Positions 28,901 through 37,442 of a stretch of 64,000 nt of DNA are shown one piece after another. Below the pieces are notes generated by a model, which searched no databases, was not told the DNA's origin, and saw only the letters and a list, made by a program, of their open reading frames with translations. The position numbers were made by a program, and so were the translations under genes. The stretch is from JASSUD01 sp031963415 (GTDB lineage: Bacteria > Pseudomonadota > Gammaproteobacteria > Burkholderiales > Burkholderiaceae), in the NCBI GenBank assembly GCA_031963415.1, contig JASSUI010000001.1, positions 806,001 to 870,000 of the forward strand, written 5' to 3'. Each line of letters starts with the position of its first letter. The stretch's first letter is position 1.

Positions 28901-29875
28901 GAGCTTAATCGAAATGCCTGGACCTTCGTAAATACCACGCTTGGCGGATACTTTACCGATAGCGTGAATAGCTTGCTCATAGTCTTCGTAGTAGCGCTGA
29001 GCATCAGCCGCAGTGGTAGCCGCTTCGCCCAGCATGTCAAACGAATAACGGAACCCTTGGGCCTCGCGCTTACGGCTGGTGACTAGTGCTTGAACAATCG
29101 TCTCACCCGTCACAAACTGTTCGCCCATTAAACGCATCGCCATATCCACGCCTTTGCGAATCAGCCCCTCGCCACCTTTGCTGATTAAACGGCCTAACGC
29201 TGCTGATAATCCACTTTCGCTATTGGTGGCGACCAACTTGCCTGTCAGCATTAACCCCCAAGTCGCAGCGTTGACAAACAGTGATGGAGATTGACCCACA
29301 TGCGCACGCCAGTCACCTTTACTGATTTTGTCGCGGATCAGCGCGTCACGAGTCGCACTATCCGGAATACGCAGCAACGCTTCAGCCAAGCACATCAGCG
29401 CTACGCCTTCTTGACTAGACAGTGAGAATTCGTGAATCAGGCTCTCAACCCCACCCTCTCGCCCACGCGCGCGCAGTCCTTGCACCAGTTGCTGAGCCAG
29501 CGAATCAATACGAGCCGCCAGTTGCGCATCCTGTACCTTAGCCTGCTTGATTAGCCAAGGTACACATTCGGTCTCCGGCCGACGATAAGCGGCAGTGATA
29601 GCTGAGCGCAACGGCGACTGCGGCATTAGATCTTGGGCGAAATCTAAGAAGGGTTGTGGGAGTGTCGTTGATTCTGAGGATGAGCCGTCTTCTATTGCTA
29701 CGGCATTTGCGTGCATCTCTTGTTCAGTTAGAGGCACGCCACGTTCGATTTGTTCGAGATAGGTCAGAAGAGATTGTTTGATAAGCCAAGGCACTGTGCG
29801 ATTACTACGCACGGCACCTTCTTTGAGGCGCTGGAAAAGGGTATCGTCGACTTTGATGCCAAAGGTACTGGCCAT
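25949..29875 (-). CDS. putA: Trifunctional PutA: proline dehydrogenase / P5C dehydrogenase / DNA-binding repressor
   Basis: 1308 residues. It oxidises proline to glutamate in two FAD- and NAD-dependent steps. Residues 1-47 form a ribbon-helix-helix domain (MASTFGIKVDDTLFQRLKEG), marking the autoregulating class that represses put genes when proline is absent. The proline dehydrogenase barrel spans roughly 190-560 (YEGPGISIKLSALHPRYSRA). The aldehyde dehydrogenase spans roughly 640-1100, with LAETGGQNA and the catalytic-Cys region SAGQRCSALRVL. A C-terminal domain of about 180 residues follows. Peripheral inner-membrane enzyme when reduced. The start at 29875 has only a weak ggaattc ahead. Confidence 0.96.
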   Translation of the reverse strand: MASTFGIKVDDTLFQRLKEGAVRSNRTVPWLIKQSLLTYLEQIERGVPLTEQEMHANAVAIEDGSSSESTTLPQPFLDFAQDLMPQSPLRSAITAAYRRPETECVPWLIKQAKVQDAQLAARIDSLAQQLVQGLRARGREGGVESLIHEFSLSSQEGVALMCLAEALLRIPDSATRDALIRDKISKGDWRAHVGQSPSLFVNAATWGLMLTGKLVATNSESGLSAALGRLISKGGEGLIRKGVDMAMRLMGEQFVTGETIVQALVTSRKREAQGFRYSFDMLGEAATTAADAQRYYEDYEQAIHAIGKVSAKRGIYEGPGISIKLSALHPRYSRAQQKRVMNELLPRLQSLAHLARQYDIGLNIDAEEADRLELSLDLLEALCFDPVLAGWNGIGFVVQAYQKRAPFVLDYLIDLARRSRHRLMVRLVKGAYWDSEIKRAQIDGLEGYPVYTRKIYTDISYLACARKLLAVPDAIYPQFATHNAQTLASIYHLAGENYYAGQYEFQCLHGMGEPLYEQITSEPAPGLGRRPCRVYAPVGTHETLLAYLVRRLLENGANTSFVNRIADQSVSIDELIADPVRVAEAINPLGLPHPRIPLPAQLYTQPGERWPRQNSAGLDLSNEHSLASLSANLLASTERDWRAQPVLAEEKQWNQARAQVVRNPAQHADVVGQVIEADEADVAAALATAASVASSWRHTPVSERAACLHRAADQMVAEMPIMMGLLVREAGKSFSNAIAEVREAVDFLRYYAQQVEREFNNDEHIPLGPVLCISPWNFPLAIFTGQVAAALAAGNTVLAKPAEQTPLIAAEAVRLLCTAGLPAGVLQLLPGRGESVGAALVADERVRGVMFTGSTEVARSIAAQLAQRLDERGQPIPLIAETGGQNAMVVDSSALPEQVVADVLQSAFDSAGQRCSALRVLCVQEEVADRMLEMLKGAMQELQLGNPERLETDVGPVIDAQAQASLEAHVRNLAERGHKVLRLALDEAKQRAVNAGTFVAPTLIEIESITELEREVFGPVLHVLRYRREELDTLIDQINATGYGLTFGVHSRIDETIDRVSMRIAAGNVYVNRNTVGAVVGVQPFGGEGLSGTGPKAGGPVYLWRLLSQAPVQPALTKALPAASFVSLQSWFEHLKDTAAQARCQRLANGLCSGQQLLLSGPTGERNIYHLAPRGPVLCVAASATGASAQLASVLASGNTALFLAEKAARAWLADLPSDLEQHLSCIDEAELEQIEFAAMLFEGDNEALRQWNQRIAKHAGAIVPVQGLSTAALEAGADYVAARLLTERSISINTAAAGGNASLMSIG

Positions 29876-30044
29876 GATGAGAATTCCGTTGCAAACAAAA
29901 ATGACATCTTAAGTAGCCGCAGCAGCTCCAACCCTACTGAAAATGAGTTAACCACTTATATAAAGTTAACCCTTCATTTTGAGTGCACTGCGTTCAACCC
30001 AAGTACTAAGAAGAACAAATGCCAGACGGCGCCAGCATTACGTA

Positions 30045-30139
30045 AAAAACGCTGAATAAACCGAGAGTGGCAAGATAATAATCAGCCTGCTGTATTAGTA
30101 GCAAAGGCACTTCTTGCTCCCGGTTCATCCAGCGTTTTC
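30045..30139. repeat. Dispersed palindromic repeat, family 1
   Basis: aaaacgctgaataaaccgag at the left and ctcccggttcatccagcgtt at the right are near inverse complements. It lies in the 332-bp gap between putA and the SIS-domain gene, where I see nothing else coding. Confidence 0.7.
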
Positions 30140-30207
30140 ATTGTTTTTCTTAATTTTTTTTAAGAATGCCTCATTGTAAAACTAAACTAAGTTGTTTAGA
30201 AAATAAA

Positions 30208-30792
30208 TCAGCCTAAAAGTTGCTCATCAATCACATCACATAGGCAATGGATAGTCAGCAAATGGACTTCTTGAATACGCGCTGTTCTATCGCTCGGCAC
30301 ACAGATATGCAGATCATTCATGTTCAGCGCCATGCCGATTTGTCCACCACCTTTACCAGTCAATGCGATCACCGTCATTTCTCGTTCGTGTGCTTGCTCG
30401 ATTGCAGCTAATACATTCGCCGAATTACCAGACGTAGAGATAGCCAGTAGTACGTCGCCTGGTTGACCAAGCGCGCTCACTTGCCTGGCAAAAATTTGCG
30501 CAAAAGAATAATCATTCGCCAGCGCCGTTAGGATCGAAGAATCCGTAGTTAGCGCCAAGGCAGCTAAACCTGGGCGCTCACGCTCAAAGCGACCTATCAA
30601 TTCAGCCGCAAAATGCTGCGCATCGGCAGCTGAGCCCCCATTACCACAAGCGAGTACCTTGCCATTGTTAGCAAGTGACATAAATATCATTTCAGCTGCC
30701 GCAGCAATAGGCGCAGCTAGCGTTTCTAGCGCTTGCAATTTTAGTTCTGCACTATCACGAAAATGCTGCTGAATATTTTGTTCAATTGTCAT
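30208..30792 (-). CDS. SIS-domain protein (DiaA / GmhA-like phosphoheptose isomerase family)
   Basis: 194 residues, a single SIS fold. Phosphosugar-binding signature VLACGNGGSAADAQHFAAEL (~46-65) and SALGQPGDVLLAISTSGNSANVLAAI. Sequence alone cannot separate GmhA (sedoheptulose-7-phosphate isomerase for LPS heptose) from DiaA (DnaA-binding initiation factor). The neighbourhood, yraN then rsmI, matches the diaA (yraO) locus of E. coli, so I favour DiaA. Cytosolic, probably tetrameric. A palindromic repeat separates it from yraN. Confidence 0.85.
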   Translation of the reverse strand: MTIEQNIQQHFRDSAELKLQALETLAAPIAAAAEMIFMSLANNGKVLACGNGGSAADAQHFAAELIGRFERERPGLAALALTTDSSILTALANDYSFAQIFARQVSALGQPGDVLLAISTSGNSANVLAAIEQAHEREMTVIALTGKGGGQIGMALNMNDLHICVPSDRTARIQEVHLLTIHCLCDVIDEQLLG

Positions 30793-30831
30793 GAAACCTT
30801 CCGTAACTTCTCTACAACCCGTTGCATTAAT

Positions 30832-30942
30832 GTCTAAAAATCTGTCTACAAATTGCTAAAGGCTGCCTCACCCAGAGAGACCAAAACACAGATCGTAGAT
30901 ACCGCCTTCGAATTATCGACTTTTAGATAATTTGTGGACTGG
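30832..30942. repeat. Dispersed palindromic repeat, family 2
   Basis: aatgtctaaaaatctgtcta at the left, and cttttagataatttgtggac at the right. Same ends as the copy at 25850. Confidence 0.6.
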
Positions 30943-30951
30943 TTCAAAAAT

Positions 30952-31293
30952 TTAATTAAACGCATCGACTAACCAGTTAATTTGCGTGCCGTCGAAGGCT
31001 ATCACATCGAAACGGCAGACAGGTAATGGTCCGCGCCATTGGCTCAGATAAAACTCTGCAGCGATGCGTAAACGAGCGCGCTTAGTCGCAGTAATACTAG
31101 TGCTAGCACCACCGAATCGAGAACATGTGCGAGCGCGAACCTCAACAAATACAAGCGTGCCTTTTGCGTCGCGCATGACCAAATCAATTTCCCCGCGCCT
31201 GCAGCGCACGTTATGGGCAAGCAACTTCATGCCTTGGCGCTGCAGATACGCCAAAGCACGCTTTTCAAACTTAGCACCGGACAACAGAGACAT
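30952..31293 (-). CDS. yraN: YraN/UPF0102 family nuclease-like protein
   Basis: 113 residues, normal for the family. The restriction-endonuclease-like motif is visible: RRGEIDLVM with E35 and D37, then FVEVRAR with E51. The substrate is not established for the family. It is divergent from rsmI, as in many proteobacteria. Confidence 0.9.
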   Translation of the reverse strand: MSLLSGAKFEKRALAYLQRQGMKLLAHNVRCRRGEIDLVMRDAKGTLVFVEVRARTCSRFGGASTSITATKRARLRIAAEFYLSQWRGPLPVCRFDVIAFDGTQINWLVDAFN

Positions 31294-31349
31294 TGATTTG
31301 CAAAAAAGATTGATAAAAATGGAGCACCGTTGAGGCGTTCAAGGTTTGC

Positions 31350-31378
31350 GAAAAGATAAGACTAGGGGGGCCCCCGTC
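31350..31378. other. G-run/C-run palindrome in the yraN-rsmI promoter gap
   Basis: agactaggggggcccccgtc forms a compact G+C hairpin, followed by tataat at 31386-31391, a possible -10 for rsmI. No -35 partner is clear. The structure may be regulatory or a repeat relic. Confidence 0.35.
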
Positions 31379-31499
31379 TCCGACTTATAATCCGATAGCC
31401 AAGTTGTAAAAGGCTCATAGACGTTTCGTTGCCAAATATCTATTTCGGTAAAATCGAGTCGTTATATGAATCTCTTTCCCTATCTCTATCTGATCCAAC

Positions 31500-32375
31500 G
31501 TGACTGATCAACTTTTACTGGCTGCTTCTCAAGAATATCCAAATTCAGCGTTATACGTAGTCGCTATGCCTATTGGCAATGCCGCTGACGTTACATTGCG
31601 CGCTCTGCATGTGCTGCAATTAGCTGATGTGATTGCAGCTGAAGATACGCGTCATAGTGCGCCATTATTGGCACGTTATGGCATTCATAAACCTCTGTTA
31701 GCGGCGCATGAGCATAATGAACACACAGCAGCAACTCAATTGCTTGAGCGTTTGCGCGAAGGCGCGCGCGTTGCTTATATCTCTGATGCTGGCACACCGG
31801 GAATATGCGACCCAGGCGCACGGCTCGTCGAGGCGGTGCGCGCCGCAGGCTTCTCGGTCATTCCTATTCCTGGGTGCACTGCATTCACAACAGCGTTAAG
31901 CGTAGCTGGCCAATGGGCCAATACTTTTACTTTCATCGGTTTTCTGCCAAGCAAATCGAAGCAACGACTAGAACAACTCAGTTCGCTTACCTCCTCTGCT
32001 CATACGTTGATTTTTTATGAAGCACCGCATCGCATACTCGATACGGTAGCCGCGCTCGCTGCGACTTTTGACGGCGCACGACAGCTGTTGATTGCGCGTG
32101 AGCTGACTAAGCTACATGAAACCGTGCATCTGTGCCCATTAGCCGAAGGGCTAACTTGGCTTAATGCTGACGCGAATCGGCAACGGGGCGAATTTGTATT
32201 GCTATTGGAAGGGGCGCGCTCGAATGAAGAATTAGCGCTTTCTGAACACGACAAAATGTTACGTATTTTGCTCAAAGAGATGTCTGTTAGCGCTGCTGCA
32301 AAAGTAGCAGCAGCACTCACTGGGGCATCACGTAATGTGCTGTATGCCCGTGCTTTAACATTACAAGCGGTATAG
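31500..32375 (+). CDS. rsmI: 16S rRNA (cytidine(1402)-2'-O)-methyltransferase
   Basis: 291 residues, full-length tetrapyrrole-methylase fold. It uses SAM to 2'-O-methylate C1402 of 16S rRNA. Family motifs are LYVVAMPIGNAADVTLRAL near the N-terminus, AAEDTRHSAPLL, and the SAM loop ISDAGTPGICDPGARLV. The start is GTG 31500 with no obvious ribosome-binding site. It converges on rlpA, whose stop is 8 bp away. Confidence 0.94.
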   Translation: MTDQLLLAASQEYPNSALYVVAMPIGNAADVTLRALHVLQLADVIAAEDTRHSAPLLARYGIHKPLLAAHEHNEHTAATQLLERLREGARVAYISDAGTPGICDPGARLVEAVRAAGFSVIPIPGCTAFTTALSVAGQWANTFTFIGFLPSKSKQRLEQLSSLTSSAHTLIFYEAPHRILDTVAALAATFDGARQLLIARELTKLHETVHLCPLAEGLTWLNADANRQRGEFVLLLEGARSNEELALSEHDKMLRILLKEMSVSAAAKVAAALTGASRNVLYARALTLQAV

Positions 32376-32383
32376 GGCGTGGT

Positions 32384-32827
32384 TTATTTCTTTTTCAAAC
32401 CGCGAATCTCAACCCGGCCAACACCCTTCAAGCCTATCGCCTTCGCTGCGGCAGGGGAGAGATCGATAATACGTCCGCCATGGAATGGGCCACGGTCGTT
32501 GATGCGTACAACAACTTGCTTACCATTCGCTAAATTGGTTACGCGCACATAACTGAAGAATGGCAACGTACGATGCGCTGCGGTGAAAGCATCCTTTCTG
32601 TGAATTTCACCACTGGCTGTCCGTTTGCCGTGAAACTGACGTCCATATTGAGATGCCTCGCCACGTTGTACAAATTTTGAAATATTAGGTGTGGTGGTAA
32701 CCGTAGAAGGTCTTCTTAGTGCGACTCGCTTAGGAGCATGCGAAGAGGAGGAAGCTGCACAGCCAGCAAGCAATAAAACGACAGCTAACGTTGCATAACT
32801 TTTTTTTTGGAAAAACTTGAGTGCCAT
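32384..32827 (-). CDS. rlpA: RlpA-family septal ring lipoprotein
   Basis: 147 residues, a short RlpA. A lipoprotein signal ends LLLAGC with lipidated C23. The double-psi beta-barrel follows, from GEASQYGRQFHGKRTASGE to RINDRGPFHGGRIIDLSPAA. RlpA proteins are outer-membrane lipoproteins; in some species they are lytic transglycosylases acting on denuded glycan at the septum. The usual C-terminal SPOR domain is absent, so septal targeting by that route is not expected. Confidence 0.9.
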   Translation of the reverse strand: MALKFFQKKSYATLAVVLLLAGCAASSSSHAPKRVALRRPSTVTTTPNISKFVQRGEASQYGRQFHGKRTASGEIHRKDAFTAAHRTLPFFSYVRVTNLANGKQVVVRINDRGPFHGGRIIDLSPAAAKAIGLKGVGRVEIRGLKKK

Positions 32828-33056
32828 AAAAAATCCGTCGTAAGGAGATAACCAAAGTTAGTATGACTTTTAGATGATAGAAAACCGTTCGCAGAATTGA
32901 TAAAAATGACTCAGGTATCGCAGTGCTAGATCGGGATAAAACTCCGAAACGAGGACCTTCTGTCTAAAATCTGAAATCGCGTTGAAATCAACTTACCACA
33001 TAACTCATTTTTTTCTCGCTCTTCGTTAGAACCTTACGGACAATTTCCGAGAACTT

Positions 33057-33155
33057 GTTTAGGAGCTTCCTGGTAGCCTTGCGCCTTTGCTGCCAGTACA
33101 AATACGTATGACAAAAAGGCAACAGGGCGCCATGGAGACCCGAAGCAGGTTTGAC
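33057..33155. repeat. Dispersed palindromic repeat, family 3
   Basis: The core gcgcctttgctgccagtac (33081-33099) is shared with 47604-47702, and ctttgctgccagtac also with 58741-58860. The outer arms acttgtttaggagcttcc and a diverged inverse near 33150 make it palindromic. It lies in the 345-bp gap between rlpA and the MBL gene; no gene is seen there. Confidence 0.6.
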
Positions 33156-33172
33156 CAAATTTAACAGACTCT

Positions 33173-33817
33173 ATGAGAACCAGAATTATTCCCGTTACTC
33201 AATTCAAGCAAAACTGCTCACTTTTGATATGCGAGGCAACCGGCCATGCCGCGGTGATCGACCCCGGTGGCGAGATCGAACGTATCGAAGCAATACTTGA
33301 TGAAGAACAAGTGAAGTTGGAGAAAATTTTTCTAACGCACACACATATTGATCACTGCAGTGGTGCTATGCTGCTTGCCAAGCGCCGCCAAGTGCCCATT
33401 GAAGGGCCGCATGAAGCAGATCTATTCTGGCTTGAGCGCCTGCCTCAACAAAGTAAAGCGTTTAATTTCCCGCCCACTGAAGCTTTTATACCTGATCGCT
33501 GGTTAATCGATGGCGAGCGCGTGCATTTTGGTAACGAAGAACTTGAGGTTTACCATTGCCCAGGCCATGCGCCTGGGCATGTTATCTTCTTTAGCCGCGC
33601 TCATCAGTTGGCTTGGGTGGGGGATGTTTTATTTTCTGGCACGATTGGTCGCACCGATTTTCCACATGGTAATCAGGCAGAGTTAATTCATTCAATTCGC
33701 ACTAAACTTTGGCCTTTAGGTGACGAGGTGACCTTTTTTCCAGGACATGGGCCAACCTCGACTTTTGGCAAAGAACGTCGCACAAACCGTTATGTTGGAG
33801 AGGAAGTTAACGCATGA
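33173..33817 (+). CDS. MBL-fold hydrolase, glyoxalase II-like (YcbL type)
   Basis: 214 residues, a metallo-beta-lactamase fold. The metal motif is H56-x-H58-x-D60-H61 in THTHIDHCSGA; later ligands are in CPGHAPGH, VGDVLFSGTIGRTDFPHG and PGHGPTSTFGKER. Short stand-alone members of this type hydrolyse thioesters such as S-lactoylglutathione; the substrate here is not certain. ATG 33173. It overlaps the following exonuclease gene by 4 bp (ATGA), so the two are co-transcribed. Confidence 0.9.
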   Translation: MRTRIIPVTQFKQNCSLLICEATGHAAVIDPGGEIERIEAILDEEQVKLEKIFLTHTHIDHCSGAMLLAKRRQVPIEGPHEADLFWLERLPQQSKAFNFPPTEAFIPDRWLIDGERVHFGNEELEVYHCPGHAPGHVIFFSRAHQLAWVGDVLFSGTIGRTDFPHGNQAELIHSIRTKLWPLGDEVTFFPGHGPTSTFGKERRTNRYVGEEVNA

Positions 33818-34389
33818 CAGAAGAGCTTTACGTCAGCACAGATATTGAGGCAGATGGGCCAATTCCCGGCCCACATTCGATGTTAAGTTTTGCTTCTGCT
33901 GTGTATACCGCGGATAAGCAATTAATAGCGACCTTTTGCGCGAATCTTGAAACGTTACCTGACGCTAACCCTCACCCGATACAAGCAGCTTGGTGGGGAA
34001 AACAGCCTAAGGCTTGGGAAGCCTGTAGACGCGATATGCAAGCACCTGAAATTGCGCTGCCAGCTTATGTGGAATGGGTTGAAACGTTACCTGGAAAGCC
34101 GGTATTTGTGGCTTTTCCAGCGGGTTTTGATTTTACTTTTATGTTTTGGTACATGATGCGTTTTGCAGGCCGCTGCCCATTTTCATGGTCGGCACTCGAT
34201 GTCAAGACATTGGCTTTTGCGATGACCGATTTACCTTATCGCAAATGTATTAAGCCACGCTTTCCAACACGCTGGCTTGATGCACTCCCACATACGCATG
34301 TGGCACTCGATGATGCAATTGAACAAGGCGCACTATTTTGCAATATGCTCGCTGAATTACGCGCGCAGCAACAAAAAATGGCTCAATAA
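33814..34389 (+). CDS. DnaQ-like 3'-5' exonuclease family protein
   Basis: 191 residues. DEDD-type exonuclease features: D10 and E12 in STDIEADG, a central Asp in FPAGFDFTF, and HVALDDAIEQG near the C-terminus. It resembles RNase T/DnaQ-fold proteins found in Burkholderia, but the substrate is unknown. Translationally coupled to the MBL hydrolase. Confidence 0.75.
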   Translation: MTEELYVSTDIEADGPIPGPHSMLSFASAVYTADKQLIATFCANLETLPDANPHPIQAAWWGKQPKAWEACRRDMQAPEIALPAYVEWVETLPGKPVFVAFPAGFDFTFMFWYMMRFAGRCPFSWSALDVKTLAFAMTDLPYRKCIKPRFPTRWLDALPHTHVALDDAIEQGALFCNMLAELRAQQQKMAQ

Positions 34390-34425
34390 ATATAGCGGGG
34401 AGCGAAGAAAAATTCAGAATGGGCG

Positions 34426-34508
34426 AAAAACACTGAATAAACCCAGAGCTGCAGAATAAATATTTACTGCAGCTCGAGAACAAATTCGCGATTTATCCAG
34501 CGCTTTCT
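34426..34508. repeat. Dispersed palindromic repeat, family 1
   Basis: aaacactgaataaacccaga at the left and gcgatttatccagcgctttc at the right. An inner stem, agctgcag ... ctgcagct, is perfect. It lies between the convergent exonuclease and H-NS genes and may serve as a terminator for both. Confidence 0.65.
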
Positions 34509-34539
34509 TAAATGGCTATTTGCTAAATCAGCTAAATAA

Positions 34540-34830
34540 CTATCGTTCAATTAAATATTGACCATAGTTTTTACCAGCAATCCACTTTGGTGGCTTGCCA
34601 CGGCCGGACCATTCTGCGCCGCTCAAAGGATCACGATATTTTGGCGCAACGGGCTGGCGCGGCTTGGCTTGCTTAGCGCGGCCGAAACCAAGATCTGCAA
34701 GCGTAACGCCATAGTCGGCTATTTTTTGTTTAATTTCACTGACGATAGCAGCAAACTCTTTTTCTTTAGCTTCCTTGATTTGTTTCTCAAGTGTTTCACG
34801 TTGAGCAAGTAATTCTTTATAGGATGACAT
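34540..34830 (-). CDS. H-NS family histone-like protein
   Basis: 96 residues. An N-terminal coiled coil for oligomerisation (residues 1-45) and the C-terminal DNA-binding motif YRDPLSGAEWSGRGKPPKWI at 65-84. H-NS proteins silence A+T-rich, often foreign, genes, which is relevant here because the window holds several A+T-rich orphans. Monocistronic. Confidence 0.93.
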   Translation of the reverse strand: MSSYKELLAQRETLEKQIKEAKEKEFAAIVSEIKQKIADYGVTLADLGFGRAKQAKPRQPVAPKYRDPLSGAEWSGRGKPPKWIAGKNYGQYLIER

Positions 34831-35617
34831 TTTGCATTTCCTCTAAATGTTAAATATAGGAGACGCTGAATCAACTGGGAGCGGCATTTATTATGCCTAT
34901 CTACCTTACAGGCTAGTGATAAAAAACGCACTCATTACCTGCATTTTATTCGACATTTCCTATGGATCCAGTTATTTCCGATTTGCTTATCAACTCATTA
35001 GATTAGCGAATGCGAATAATACAGATTAATTCAGCAGTCGGAAAGACATAATGAAAAATATTTAATCACCGCAATAGATTAAATATTTGCAATATACGCT
35101 GCATGAGGCGCGCCACTATATTTATCTAAATTAAGCAAACAAAAGAAGCAGAAAAGTCTGAGCAACATAATTACAAATTTAACCGACTTATTAGGGAAAT
35201 TACTGATAAGGTGAAAGCAAACTTCCTTTTTCCTGGTTAAAAATTTACTGCTTAGGTTAAATTTTATAAGTATCCGTTATCAAAATTTCCTCGCCCTACT
35301 TCTAGTTGTGAATTTCGACACGTTTTTTCAATTTAAATTTTTAAAAATAACTATGAGACTTGTATTACGTTACTTAGTCCTTCTCTCAATCTTTACTATT
35401 TTTACGCGCACAGAAATTTAATTAAGAATAATCTTACAATTTTTTTAAAGACTAAGAAAAATCTGCAAAATCCTTTAGGCCGAACATGAATCCGCTGCCA
35501 GGACATTAGTAGCCCATACAAAAAAAGGGCTGTAATTGTTTATCCTGCTGAACTTTGGGTTCTGCAGAGATTTTCTAGGGATCGCTAATAGTTACTACGT
35601 TCTACAAGGTTATATCG
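34831..35617. other. A+T-rich intergenic region with repeat fragments
   Basis: 787 bp without a supported gene. It holds a family-1 half repeat at 34859-34890 (ggagacgctgaatcaactgg) and a degenerate family-3 copy at 35461-35578 (ctgccaggacattagtagcc). A 60-codon frame at 34847-35029 lacks a ribosome-binding site and similarity. The region includes the H-NS and MFS promoters. Confidence 0.5.
35461..35578. repeat. Degenerate copy of palindromic repeat family 3
   Basis: Shares atctgcaaaatc, ctgccag-acattagta-ccca and the terminal ttctgcagag with the copy at 58741-58860. The arms are diverged. Confidence 0.45.
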
Positions 35618-36787
35618 ATGTTTTCTCTGACTCCCGCTAAACGGGCACGCTACGCCACCATGGGACTTTTTTTTACATTTGGCATGATCTATGCCTCATG
35701 GGGAATACATATACCCACCCTAAAAGAAAAGTTTGAATTAAGTGAGGCGATGCTGTCATTTGCTCTGTTTGTCGTCGCCGCCGGCTCAATTGTCGTGATA
35801 TCGCAAATTGGCCCATGGATAACGCGCACAGGCAACCGGACGGCTTGCACGATAGGTGGATTACTTATGTGTGGCTGCGCGGCGTTGATTCTTTATATCC
35901 CTTGGTTTGTACCGCTCTTGCTGCTACTTGCATTCTTTGGAGGTGGCATTGCCGTTCTCGATGTAGCGATGAATGCCGAGGCCAGTGCAGTCGAAACAGC
36001 TGTGGGTCAGCCGATTATGTCTTCGCTACATGGCATGTATAGCGTAGGGGGAATTATTGGCGCAGCCGGTGGCGGACTTTTGTTTTCATATGGCATGACG
36101 CCGCCTGTACATTTTGCCCTCACCGCTGCTTTTGGAGGTGTATTGGTGCTGCTGATGCGCCCTGCTCTATTGGCAGTGCCGGGGCCGGCTCATGTTTCGA
36201 CACCACCTACACATTCAATTCGTCCAGCGATGCGTGGAGTCTGGGCACTTGGTACATTAGCCTTCATCGCGTTAATTGCAGAGGGCGCCATGTACGATTG
36301 GCTAACGGTGTATATGCAGGACGTCCTTAAAGCCAGCCAAGGCATTAGCAGCGCGGCATACGCAGCTTTCTCAGCAGGTATGGCAATTGGGCGTTTTTCT
36401 GGAGACAGTGTTCGAGCACGTCTTGGAAGCGAAAAGCTTTTATTCATCAGTAGTGCTGTGGCTAGCTTAGCCATGCTGATAGGTTTTCTCCTATCTCACC
36501 CTGTGGCGGCACTCATTAGCTTCACGCTAGCAGGACTCGGATTCGCTAATCTGATGCCATTGCTAACGATAGCAGCCGCTCGCATTAAGGGAGTACCAGC
36601 TGCAGAAGGCATTGCACGCGTAGCAGGAATGGCTTACACAGGACTCTTAATCGGGCCTGTTTTAATCGGTGCGGTAGCGAATATGACTAATTTATCGATC
36701 GGATTATCACTAGTTGCCGTCTGCGCCGCATTAGTGGCAATCTGTGGACCACGCGTACTGCGTGCGGAGCGTTTGCATAACGAATAA
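35618..36787 (+). CDS. MFS transporter (YbjJ-like)
   Basis: 389 residues, about 12 membrane helices. The N-terminus GLFFTFGMIYASWGIHIPTL and the segment AMNAEASAVETAVGQPIMSS match the YbjJ-like MFS subfamily, whose substrate is not known. Inner membrane. ATG 35618 follows aaggtt. No regulator or pathway gene is adjacent. Confidence 0.88.
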   Translation: MFSLTPAKRARYATMGLFFTFGMIYASWGIHIPTLKEKFELSEAMLSFALFVVAAGSIVVISQIGPWITRTGNRTACTIGGLLMCGCAALILYIPWFVPLLLLLAFFGGGIAVLDVAMNAEASAVETAVGQPIMSSLHGMYSVGGIIGAAGGGLLFSYGMTPPVHFALTAAFGGVLVLLMRPALLAVPGPAHVSTPPTHSIRPAMRGVWALGTLAFIALIAEGAMYDWLTVYMQDVLKASQGISSAAYAAFSAGMAIGRFSGDSVRARLGSEKLLFISSAVASLAMLIGFLLSHPVAALISFTLAGLGFANLMPLLTIAAARIKGVPAAEGIARVAGMAYTGLLIGPVLIGAVANMTNLSIGLSLVAVCAALVAICGPRVLRAERLHNE

Positions 36788-36857
36788 CAGTTATATGGAA
36801 TACGGCAATCGCATTGCAAGCGGTAACAGTTGAACTTGTAAGCGCACGGAACCCGTC

Positions 36858-37430
36858 ATGTTGAAAAATACCTTGACCTCAATTTTCCTGAAAGGGCTGT
36901 TTTTTATCGGGCTGCAGGTTTGCTTTATGTCTGCTAGCTACGCGCAAGCTAGCACGCCAATTGTGCGATGGGAGCTGCAAGTTCTTCAGGAGGGTCGTCT
37001 GGTGGATAGCTTTAAAGGAGCTACGCCGCTTGGACAGTCATATACAGCGACGCATCGCTACCCTGTGAATGCGAAGCGTGCCTGCAAAGATCAAATGCTT
37101 AACGATGAGCCAGATGAAAGCAATAACGCGATCAATGATAAGAAAAACGATAAAAAAGATCATCCAATCAATGAGTTGTCGCGCACCATTACAGTCGTGC
37201 CGAATTATATTGCGTTGCCTTTGATTACTTTTTCAATCGAGGCGCAAGAGCAATTGGAGATACCTCATTCTTTTTCCTCTCGACCTTGTTCGCCGTACGC
37301 AGAGCCACGCACAGTTAATGCCAGTCACCCTACGCTAACGGTTAGCGAAGGAGCCTGGAGTAGCTGGCAAATTCTTAAAAAGAAGCCCCTGCTTACCTAC
37401 CGGTTACGCGCACGCATAGCCACCCCATAA
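36858..37430 (+). CDS. Exported protein of unknown function
   Basis: 190 residues. A signal peptide is clear (hydrophobic FLKGLFFIGLQVCFMSASYA, cleavage likely after YAQA), so it is periplasmic or outer-membrane associated. The mature part has two Cys (RACKDQ and SRPCSP) that could form a disulfide, and a polar insert rich in Asn/Asp/Lys near residues 82-110. No family recognised. It ends 12 bp before the EEP-family gene and may be co-transcribed. Confidence 0.75.
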   Translation: MLKNTLTSIFLKGLFFIGLQVCFMSASYAQASTPIVRWELQVLQEGRLVDSFKGATPLGQSYTATHRYPVNAKRACKDQMLNDEPDESNNAINDKKNDKKDHPINELSRTITVVPNYIALPLITFSIEAQEQLEIPHSFSSRPCSPYAEPRTVNASHPTLTVSEGAWSSWQILKKKPLLTYRLRARIATP

Positions 37431-37442
37431 TTTGCACGTCAG

